Assembly (NCBI GenBank): GCA_937923585.1
Contig: CALDSM010000325.1
Span: 1-21,816, forward strand
From: an uncultured bacterium
Lineage (GTDB): Bacteria; Hydrogenedentota; Hydrogenedentia; Hydrogenedentales; CAITNO01
DNA: 21,816 nt
Direction: 5' to 3'
The notes beneath the pieces were generated by a model. The model had not been told where the DNA came from. It did not search any database and saw nothing but the letters and a program-made list of their open reading frames with translations. Positions 16,173 to 21,816 of this stretch are shown here, piece by piece; the first letter of the stretch is position 1; every line of letters starts with the position of its first letter. The position numbers were made by a program, and so were the translations under genes.

Positions 16173-17444
16173 GTGACAGTCCGCCGGTACTTCCAGCCAC
16201 ACCACCGCATGTATCTGGCGGCCTTTCTGCTGGACTTTTCCGTGGCTGTCGGCCTGACGGCCATGCCCTTCTTCATCTTTGACCGCCTCCAGGGCGGGGT
16301 CGCGCTTTCCGGAACCGTGGGCGCGGTGCAGATGGCGCTGTATGCCGTTGGCTGTTTTCTGTCTGCGGGCATCGTATCGCGTTCACGCAACAGTCTGCAT
16401 TGGGCCTTGGCGGGCGTGGGACTTTTTGCACTGTCCTTTGCATTGGTCCCATGGGCTGGCACAGCTGCGCGGTGCATCGTGGCGTCTTCCGTTCCGTTTC
16501 TGGGGTTGTCGCTGGCCTGGCCGGCCCTGCAGGCCTGGCTGGGGCGGGAACCCGACCCGAAGATACGCGCCCGGCATCTGGCCGGATTCAACACGGCCAC
16601 GGCGTTCGGCTTCACGCTCAGTCCGCTGCTGGCGGGGCCGCTGTACGACGGGGACTTCCGCCTGCCCTTCCTCGCGCTGTTTGTGTTTTGTGCCGCTGCA
16701 ATCGGTCTCATTGCGTCGCTCCCACAGGCCGGCGCAGGTGTGCTGCCCGGTCCCGGTGAACGGGACAGGCCGCACGAAGGGGAAAAGGTTCGCATGACGG
16801 CTGGGCTGCTGTACGCTTCATGGGCGGCAACCTTTACCGCCAACGGTCTCTTTGCAGCCGTGCGTTCGGTCTATCCCATGCGGGTCAAGGAACTTGCTGA
16901 CAGCAGAATGTTGACACTTGTTGGAGATTACCGTCCCGTACTGTTCGACGCGGTGGGAACCGCCACAACCTATTCTTGGCTGGCTTTTCTGCTTTCCCTC
17001 GCGACCGTGGTGTGTTTTGCCATTCTTGGCACCACCCGCGCGTGGCAGGGGCGTTTCTCGATTCTCGCCGTCGGCCAGTTTGCCGCGGCGGCGGCTTTCG
17101 TGCTGCTCAGTCACAGTCGAAGTCTTGTCGTTATGGTTCTTTGTTTCGCCGTAGTGGGGGTCGATTACGGTGTCTGTTTCTTCGCAAGCCTCTATTACAG
17201 TCTTGCGGAGGCGCAGGCGGGCCATCGGCGCGCCGCGATCAACGAGGGCGTGCTCGGTGCGGGCGGGTTTGCCGGCGGCATCGGACTGGGGTACGCCGCG
17301 GAGCACGCCGGTATTGCCTTGGCTTTCCAATGGACGCCTCTCATTGTGTTGCCCGCCATCGTCCTGCAGTTCCTGCTGTTGCGCGCGGTTGATCATCCGC
17401 CTTCCCGCAACCGGGTGCGGAACGGCGGCGTTTTCCGGTCTTAA
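16173..17444 (+). CDS. MFS transporter
   Basis: The 423-residue form starts at GTG 16173, with GGGGGA 6 nt upstream. An ATG at 16149, one base after the deacetylase stop, is in frame and would add eight residues but has a weaker site. About twelve hydrophobic segments are visible in two halves, with a soluble linker around PGPGERDRPHEGEKVR. The loop SRSRNSLHW after the second segment corresponds to the usual MFS loop 2-3. A small exporter or importer of sugars or related compounds is likely. Coupling to the deacetylase gene indicates shared expression. It ends 6 nt from the convergent small membrane protein gene. Confidence 0.82.
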   Translation: MTVRRYFQPHHRMYLAAFLLDFSVAVGLTAMPFFIFDRLQGGVALSGTVGAVQMALYAVGCFLSAGIVSRSRNSLHWALAGVGLFALSFALVPWAGTAARCIVASSVPFLGLSLAWPALQAWLGREPDPKIRARHLAGFNTATAFGFTLSPLLAGPLYDGDFRLPFLALFVFCAAAIGLIASLPQAGAGVLPGPGERDRPHEGEKVRMTAGLLYASWAATFTANGLFAAVRSVYPMRVKELADSRMLTLVGDYRPVLFDAVGTATTYSWLAFLLSLATVVCFAILGTTRAWQGRFSILAVGQFAAAAAFVLLSHSRSLVVMVLCFAVVGVDYGVCFFASLYYSLAEAQAGHRRAAINEGVLGAGGFAGGIGLGYAAEHAGIALAFQWTPLIVLPAIVLQFLLLRAVDHPPSRNRVRNGGVFRS

Positions 17445-17450
17445 GCACGC

Positions 17451-17636
17451 TCAGGACCCTGACTTCGGCGGGGTGGATCTATCCCGCCCATCATCGATCA
17501 AACCCTGCCGCAGTCGCCCAAGCATGCCGCGTATGTCGATGACACCGCGAAATGCAACGAGGAAGGTCATCGTCGAGTACCATACCAGGCATGCCAGGGC
17601 TATGAGGTTCCAGAACCAGTGCGTTGTGAAGTTCAT
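17451..17636 (-). CDS. Small membrane protein, probable SSS-symporter accessory subunit
   Basis: The 61-residue protein starts at ATG 17636, which overlaps the symporter stop (ATGA), and has a perfect AAGGAGGT 6 nt before the start. Residues about 6-30 (HWFWNLIALACLVWYSTMT) form one membrane span. The motif GVIDIRGMLGRLR and a charged tail follow, probably cytoplasmic. Similar one-span proteins accompany SSS transporters in related genomes. The stop overlap points to translational coupling and a fixed ratio to the symporter. The same frame stays open upstream to 17867, but only this part looks like protein. Confidence 0.8.
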   Translation of the reverse strand: MNFTTHWFWNLIALACLVWYSTMTFLVAFRGVIDIRGMLGRLRQGLIDDGRDRSTPPKSGS

Positions 17637-19123
17637 GCCGGGACCTCCTTCGCGGGTTGCGCGGCGGGTTTGAGGAGCGAGCCGGCCACCATGGCCAGGG
17701 CGGAACCGGCGAATGCGGCTATCCCCGACCAGTTCGGGCCGATCCATGACGCGAGACCGCGGGTGGCGGGCAACTGTTCCATCACAAGATAGGCCAGGGG
17801 GATCACGGCACCGGCAATAATCGCTCCGGCCGCGCCCCAGTTGTTGGCCCGTTTCCAGTAGCAGCACGCCACCAGCAGCGTGGTCATGCTGGCGAAGCTG
17901 ATGGTCGCCGTGACTGTGAGATAGGCCCAGACGCTGCCTTTAAGGGGATACCAAAGTCCGTAGAACAGGAAAAAAACGCCCAAAGCCGCCACGATAAAGC
18001 GGTTCCAAAGAATGCCCTGCTTCTCGGTGGGATGCAAACGGCGGCGCAGCGGGGCCATCAGGTCGTTGTATATCACGCTTCCGTACGCGAGCAGGTAGGA
18101 GGAGTCGGTGGACATGTCCGCAGCGAGCATGGCCGCCACCAGGATGCCCATCAGCCCCACCGGCAACACGCTGCTCAGGTACAGGGGCATGGCGGCCCGC
18201 GTGTTTTCACCGACCATCCCGGGGGCAAGCGTTGCCAGGGCCGCGATGCCCCAAATGCCGGGAATGACAAAGCGGCACACGAAGAAGAAACTGGTATGCA
18301 TGAAAACCTTGCGGCCCGTTGCCGAATCCTTCGCAGCCAGCACGCGCTGCACCACCGGTTGGTGGGTGAGCGCGCAGGCGGTCACCACCAGGCTGTTGAA
18401 CATAATGAAGGGCCATCCCATGTCAGGGTTGACAAGCGGGTCGAATCCCCCCGCGCCGTAGTGTGACTCCACGGTGTCCAGCAGTGTGCCCCAACCCGTC
18501 TTGTAGACAATCAGAACGGTCACCAGAATCAGGCCCGCGCTCATTACCACAAACTGGAGGAAGTCGGTCACAAGCACCGAGAGCATGCCTCCGAGAATGG
18601 TGTACACCGCCACGCCAAGCAGCAGGACCGTCATCATTATTTCAAGCGTGTGCCCCTGTGGGGACATGCCCACGACCGAGATGAGAAACTCACCGCCCAT
18701 CCGAAGGTAGATGCCCATGTTCAGAAGTCCGGAGATGATGATGACCAGGCCGCTAAGCCAGCGGATATTGGAGCCGAAACGGTTCTCGAACATTTCGGGA
18801 AGCGTGATGACGCCGGAACGCCGCATGGGCTCGATGCAGAATCCCGTTGCGCCGACCAGCAGATAGGCCAGCGCAAACAGAATTCCCGGCGTGGCCCCGG
18901 CAAAGCCCTTGTCGTACCCGTTCTGCGCCGTGTACATGCATGTGACAATGCCGAACTCGGTTGCCGCCAGCGAGGCAATGCCGAGGTAGAGATTCATTTC
19001 GCGGCCCGCGACCAGAAAGGTCTCGACGCGGCCGACATACTTGCGGACCATGATGCCTGCCGTCATCGTCGCCAGCAGGTAGACACCCACAATACTGCCG
19101 TCCAGCCAGGAGAAATTGCTCAT
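17633..19123 (-). CDS. Sodium:solute symporter (SSS family)
   Basis: The 496-residue protein starts at ATG 19123, with GGAGGT 6 nt upstream. Around thirteen membrane spans are visible, with the SSS hallmarks ETFLVAGREMNLYLGIASL near the N-terminus, GGMLSVLVTDFLQFVVM in the middle, and LVAAMLAADMSTDSSYLL in the span carrying the sodium-site serines. It should drive sodium-coupled uptake of a sugar, sugar acid or other small solute across the inner membrane. The ATGA overlap with the small membrane protein shows they form a unit. The leader is long (about 155 nt from the predicted start), and the upstream region carries copy B of the 41-bp element, so control by the divergent AraC regulator is likely. 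Confidence 0.92.
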   Translation of the reverse strand: MSNFSWLDGSIVGVYLLATMTAGIMVRKYVGRVETFLVAGREMNLYLGIASLAATEFGIVTCMYTAQNGYDKGFAGATPGILFALAYLLVGATGFCIEPMRRSGVITLPEMFENRFGSNIRWLSGLVIIISGLLNMGIYLRMGGEFLISVVGMSPQGHTLEIMMTVLLLGVAVYTILGGMLSVLVTDFLQFVVMSAGLILVTVLIVYKTGWGTLLDTVESHYGAGGFDPLVNPDMGWPFIMFNSLVVTACALTHQPVVQRVLAAKDSATGRKVFMHTSFFFVCRFVIPGIWGIAALATLAPGMVGENTRAAMPLYLSSVLPVGLMGILVAAMLAADMSTDSSYLLAYGSVIYNDLMAPLRRRLHPTEKQGILWNRFIVAALGVFFLFYGLWYPLKGSVWAYLTVTATISFASMTTLLVACCYWKRANNWGAAGAIIAGAVIPLAYLVMEQLPATRGLASWIGPNWSGIAAFAGSALAMVAGSLLKPAAQPAKEVPA

Positions 19124-19255
19124 CCGGACACCTCCGCGGTTCGGACACCCGTCACGTGCCGGTCAACTGTTCACTGCCGGCACCGCGCTCCTGCGATTTT
19201 GCCGCTCCATACCCGCTGATGCAGCAACCGGCCATGACCGGCAACGCCCGGCGGG

Positions 19256-19262
19256 ATCCGAG
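19256..19262 (+). promoter_or_regulatory. ATCCGAG box in the symporter leader
   Basis: This is an exact copy of the heptamer that ends the 41-bp element. It lies about 20 nt downstream of the predicted symporter transcription start, where a bound regulator could repress or help form a loop. Confidence 0.4.
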
Positions 19263-19285
19263 GGACCTTGCACCGCCATTCTGGC

Positions 19286-19313
19286 ATTATCACGCAGACA
19301 CCTGTCGTGTCGC
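19286..19313 (-). promoter_or_regulatory. Predicted promoter of the SSS symporter operon
   Basis: On the minus strand GCGACA (-35, 19313-19308) and GATAAT (-10, 19291-19286) are 16 nt apart. The -10 box is good and the -35 box is poor, as expected for an activator-dependent promoter. Copy B of the 41-bp element begins 27 nt upstream. Confidence 0.4.
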
Positions 19314-19340
19314 ATCTATTATGTCCTCCGAGCGGTCTTT

Positions 19341-19381
19341 TTGTCTTGTTGGGTTTGGCGGTACTATTGTAGGAATCCGAG
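19341..19381. repeat. 41-bp bipartite element, copy B (candidate AraC operator)
   Basis: TTGTCTTGTTGGGTTTGG (19341-19358), 8 variable bases and TTGTAGGAATCCGAG (19367-19381) repeat copy A at 11659-11699. The geometry relative to the predicted -35 box is also similar (27 nt here, 33 nt at copy A). The element lies between the divergent symporter and araC genes. Confidence 0.72.
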
Positions 19382-19460
19382 TGGCGCGATCTCGGCGGAG
19401 CCTGGGCTTGCTTGTGGGACATACCTGATTGGCCCCATCCCCCCCGTGGGACGCCCTTTT

Positions 19461-19469
19461 TGCTATAAT
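19461..19469 (+). promoter_or_regulatory. Extended -10 promoter of the araC gene
   Basis: TGCTATAAT is a perfect TATAAT (19464-19469) with the TGn extension. No -35 box is visible at 16-18 nt, which is usual for extended -10 promoters. The start would be near 19476, giving a leader of about 135 nt before ATG 19611. Confidence 0.55.
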
Positions 19470-19471
19470 GT

Positions 19472-19505
19472 ATCCGAGATTGTCGGCGGTTTGCTCATCT
19501 CGGAT
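19472..19505. promoter_or_regulatory. Perfect 9-bp inverted repeat at the araC transcription start
   Basis: ATCCGAGAT (19472-19480) and ATCTCGGAT (19497-19505) are exact inverse copies separated by 16 nt. The first arm covers the predicted transcription start. The arms contain the same ATCCGAG heptamer as the 41-bp element, so autoregulation by the AraC protein is the simplest reading. In RNA the repeat could also form a hairpin. Confidence 0.55.
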
Positions 19506-19610
19506 GCGCGGACCTGCCGGGTTCTGAATGCTGTGCCCGGGGTATGGCGTGGCGCGGGGTGCAAGCGAAAGTCCCCGGGCGCGCATAAAATATGGGAATG
19601 AAGTCAGCGT

Positions 19611-20633
19611 ATGGCGTCGGCGAACGCACCGTCAGGTTCCGATTTCGAGCCTCTTTACACCTCGACCTTGGACGAGGTGGGGGTTTCTGCAAGCCGGCCG
19701 GTTCGGGTCGGGTCGTGGATTGCCGGCACCGGAAAGCCCCGAAGCCTTCTGCCCGCACACCCTGAACATCCCGGGTGGCACTATGGCTGCCCCGTCTATG
19801 TGCCCGAGACCCAGGACCACCGGCCGCACTCGCATGCACATTTCGAGATTTCCATCATCCGTCAGGGGAAGGCCCTGCACCGGACCTGTGATGCCAACGA
19901 GGAACTTGGACCGGGTACGGTCATTGTTCTGGCGCCGGGAATGACGCACGCCATCTACGGTGTCGCCGGGCTTCATCAGACCAACCTCTACTATCTGACG
20001 GAATGGCTTGCGGACGATCTCATGGCGCACTGGCGTGAGACCGGGCTGGTTCCCCTGTTTCTGGCGGCTGCCCTCTTCCGGCAAACCAAGGAGGCTCCTT
20101 TGGCCAAGTTCACCCTGTCCGGGGCAGAACTGGCCGCTTTGGACCATGAACTGGCGGACATCGGCCGCGAGTCGGTCGCGGCCCGGCCGTCCCTCACCTT
20201 TCTGCGCTCCAGTCTTCTCAAGGCGCTTATCCTGCTGAGCCGGTCCCATACACGGCAAAGCCCCGTGGAGGTCGGTCTGGGATTTCGGGAGGAAATCGTG
20301 ACGGCCCTCGAGCATATCGAGGAGGCAATTCTGCGGTGCCAGCCCTTCAATGTGGGCCAGTTGGCGGACCGCCTGGGCATGTGTCCGGACCACCTGAGCG
20401 CCATTTTTAGGAAGGCCACCGGTTGGAGCCCCATGACCTACTATCAGCGCCGCCGGGTGCAGCACGCGTGCAACCAGCTTCTCGACCTGAACTGTTCCAT
20501 CACCGAAATAGCCCATTCCCTGGGCTTCTGCGACTCGGCCCATTTCACCCACATGTTCCGAAAACACCAGGGTGTCACGCCGATCATGTACCGCCAGCGC
20601 TACACGTCCACACACTGGCAGGGTCAATCCTGA
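19611..20633 (+). CDS. AraC-family transcriptional regulator with cupin sensor domain
   Basis: The 340-residue protein starts at ATG 19611; its ribosome site is weak. Residues about 65-115 form a cupin (HRPHSHAHFEISIIRQGKALH, then GTVIVLAPGMTHAIYG), typical of AraC regulators that bind a sugar-like effector. Residues about 247-333 hold two helix-turn-helix units: FNVGQLADRLGMCPDHLSA with FRKATG, then SITEIAHSLGFCDSAHF with the signature FRKHQGVTP. It probably controls the adjacent symporter operon, the hydrolase operon and itself, because candidate operators occur before all three. Its 3' end overlaps by about 10 bp the convergent degraded symporter gene. Confidence 0.92.
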   Translation: MASANAPSGSDFEPLYTSTLDEVGVSASRPVRVGSWIAGTGKPRSLLPAHPEHPGWHYGCPVYVPETQDHRPHSHAHFEISIIRQGKALHRTCDANEELGPGTVIVLAPGMTHAIYGVAGLHQTNLYYLTEWLADDLMAHWRETGLVPLFLAAALFRQTKEAPLAKFTLSGAELAALDHELADIGRESVAARPSLTFLRSSLLKALILLSRSHTRQSPVEVGLGFREEIVTALEHIEEAILRCQPFNVGQLADRLGMCPDHLSAIFRKATGWSPMTYYQRRRVQHACNQLLDLNCSITEIAHSLGFCDSAHFTHMFRKHQGVTPIMYRQRYTSTHWQGQS

Positions 20634-21021
20634 ACGGGCGGCTCCGCAGGCACCGCGTCCAAAGGCAGTGCCGGTTCCGCGCCTTTGGCCTCGTCCAGGG
20701 GCATGTTGTTGATCATCAGCCGGCCGCTCACCACGCTTAGGGCGACCAGCAGGTGAGCATGGCGCCCATAAGCGCGCTCCACCAGAACCAGTTTTCGTAG
20801 ATGCCCCCCTTGCGGACAAGTCCGGAAACCACGAGGGGCGTGTCCGCGGCAATGGTGGTGGCCACCATGGAGGTGCCTACCAGCCGCCTGGGCAGACTGC
20901 CCTCGGCCACGAAGAAATCGCGCAGGCTGCGGCTGGCCCTCTTTGTGAAATAGAGACCGACAACAAGGGAGAACACGAGCGAGGCGACCACAATGGTTCA
21001 GTCCAGAAGATCAAGCTGCAC
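20624..21021 (-). pseudogene. Degraded SSS-family sodium:solute symporter (both ends present, middle missing)
   Basis: GTG 21021 (AGGAG 10 nt upstream) opens the frame VQLDLLD, then TGA 21000-20998, then TIVVASLVFSLVVGLYFT; homologues usually have tryptophan at the stop. The frame continues through SLRDFFVAEGSLP, GTSMVATTIAADTPL and IYENWFWWSALMGAML, which is the start of an SSS transporter with the first two spans. It then ends at 20737. A different minus-strand frame directly after it (to TGA 20626-20624) reads HLLVALSVVSGRLMI followed by an acidic, proline-rich tail, which looks like the last span and C-terminus of such a transporter. Several hundred residues are absent between these parts. 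The lesion is either real decay or an assembly collapse near the window end. Confidence 0.7.
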
Positions 21022-21058
21022 CGTCGTTGGTCTCCTCTGTGCCGTGCCTTGGGAACTG

Positions 21059-21816
21059 CTATGCCGAAAAGCACTCCATCAGTGGCGCCAAGTCAATGCC
21101 TTCTTCCCGGCACAGGTAGCGCTGCAATTCGGCCGTGCTTCCATGGAGAATGACCGTTTCCGACTCCAGGTCTGCGGCGGCAAGATTGCCGCCGATCTCC
21201 TGCATTGCGCCGATGGTCTCCAGTTCATAGAAGCCGAGTTCACCGCCATTGAATATGCTGTAAAGGTCAGCCGAGGAAAATGGGCCGTTAACCTGTTCGT
21301 TGTCGGCGATATTGAAATAGAGGCCCTGCCGGGGAGGGGTTTTGCGCAAGACAAGCAGGGAACGCCTGGTATCCAGTGACCCGATGAGTTGCGGCCGGCT
21401 CTGCACGCGCACTCCGATCTGGTGCCGGTCAGCGCCGCCAAGCCGGAAGGCAAAACAGCCTTCGCGCCAGCTAATTCTCCCCCCCGGGTCGCCGTAGAAA
21501 TCGCAATTCAGCGCATTTTCCGGGTCCTGTACCCTGCCGAAGGCCACAATGCCGTCTGCGCCGGGGAACTGTTCCAACGACCATGGTGCGAGCAGCACGT
21601 CTGTCGCCAGGTATTCCCCCAGTGGTTCGAATGTGTCGACGGTCTGGTACCGCATCCCTTCGAGGGTGTATCCGACGGAAATCGCCGGTTCCGAGGGCAC
21701 GTAAACCTTTCTCCTGTAAGTCAGATGGAGGGAAATCCCTTTCCGGTTCGAAAGCTGGATGGCCTTTTCGACGATCACCGTGTTCTGTCCCTCCGGCGAG
21801 ACGGTTGGGACAGCCT
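21059..21816 (-). CDS. C-terminal part of a galactose-mutarotase-like (DUF6786/DUF4380-like) protein, partial
   Basis: The frame is open to the window edge; GTG 21778 is internal and not a likely start. The 251 visible residues are beta-rich. FGRVQDPENALNCDFYGDP, RISWREGCFAFRLGGADRHQIGV, GSLDTRRSLLVLRK and GGELGFYELETIGAM resemble the mutarotase-like DUF6786/DUF4380 proteins, where a GPFYELET-type motif is characteristic. The C-terminus is a short helix (AELQRYLCREEG). The probable role is binding or epimerising a sugar. No signal peptide can be judged because the N-terminus lies outside. It ends 37 nt before the degraded symporter, so both were probably one operon. Confidence 0.6.
   Translation of the reverse strand, partial: AVPTVSPEGQNTVIVEKAIQLSNRKGISLHLTYRRKVYVPSEPAISVGYTLEGMRYQTVDTFEPLGEYLATDVLLAPWSLEQFPGADGIVAFGRVQDPENALNCDFYGDPGGRISWREGCFAFRLGGADRHQIGVRVQSRPQLIGSLDTRRSLLVLRKTPPRQGLYFNIADNEQVNGPFSSADLYSIFNGGELGFYELETIGAMQEIGGNLAAADLESETVILHGSTAELQRYLCREEGIDLAPLMECFSA

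Noticed and set aside
15122..16843. 573-residue minus-strand open frame across the deacetylase and MFS genes.
   Set aside because: The plus strand carries recognisable deacetylase and transporter motifs; this frame is low-complexity and spans two real genes.
19632..20852. 406-residue minus-strand open frame opposite araC.
   Set aside because: The plus-strand AraC domains are unambiguous, and this frame has no recognisable content.

Overview
The window is GC-rich bacterial DNA of 21.8 kb. It looks like a carbohydrate-catabolism island from an uncultured member of the Planctomycetota/Hydrogenedentota/Lentisphaerota sphere. I favour a Hydrogenedentota-like organism at moderate confidence. The reasons are Tat-exported or Sec-exported TIM-barrel hydrolases with poorly characterised domains (GH20-like, GH123/DUF4091-like, GHL6 with a beta-galactosidase trimerisation domain), an NPCBM plus hydrazine-synthase-alpha-like protein, an MtaA/UroD-type protein, SSS-family symporters, and no SusC/SusD pair.

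Layout. (1) 1-1878, minus: a secreted NPCBM protein whose C-terminal part is interrupted by two in-frame stops at the window edge. It has a good sigma70-like promoter at 1946-1974. (2) 2092-2303, plus: promoter, tRNA-Glu(UUC) and a hairpin terminator. (3) 2591-11533, minus: four exported glycoside-hydrolase-like genes. The first-transcribed one (10328-11533 plus 8661-10394) is a single gene split by a one-base frameshift in a G run. (4) 11799-15106, minus: a GHL6-type Tat protein preceded by an MtaA/UroD-like gene. (5) 15263-17444, plus: a cytoplasmic NodB-type deacetylase and an MFS transporter. (6) 17451-19123, minus: an SSS symporter with a small membrane protein joined by an ATGA overlap. 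(7) 19611-20633, plus: an AraC-family regulator with a cupin sensor domain. (8) 20624-21816, minus: a degraded second SSS symporter (nonsense codon and an apparent large internal deletion) and the C-terminal part of a mutarotase-like protein running off the window.

How the parts may work together (inference): exported TIM-barrel hydrolases and the NPCBM protein process a complex glycan, the SSS and MFS transporters take up products, and the AraC protein switches the locus. The best regulatory evidence is a 41-bp bipartite element (18 identical bases, 8 variable bases, 15 nearly identical bases). It occurs exactly twice: upstream of the frameshifted hydrolase (11659-11699) and upstream of the intact symporter (19341-19381). 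The heptamer ATCCGAG in its right half recurs three more times in the symporter/araC intergenic region, including a perfect 9-bp inverted repeat just after the araC -10 box. This suggests an AraC regulon covering transport, hydrolysis and autoregulation.

Coding damage is concentrated near the two window edges (two stops at 22-39; stop and deletion at 20.75-21.0 kb), plus the frameshift at 10.38 kb. Sequencing or assembly error must be excluded before reading these as biology.
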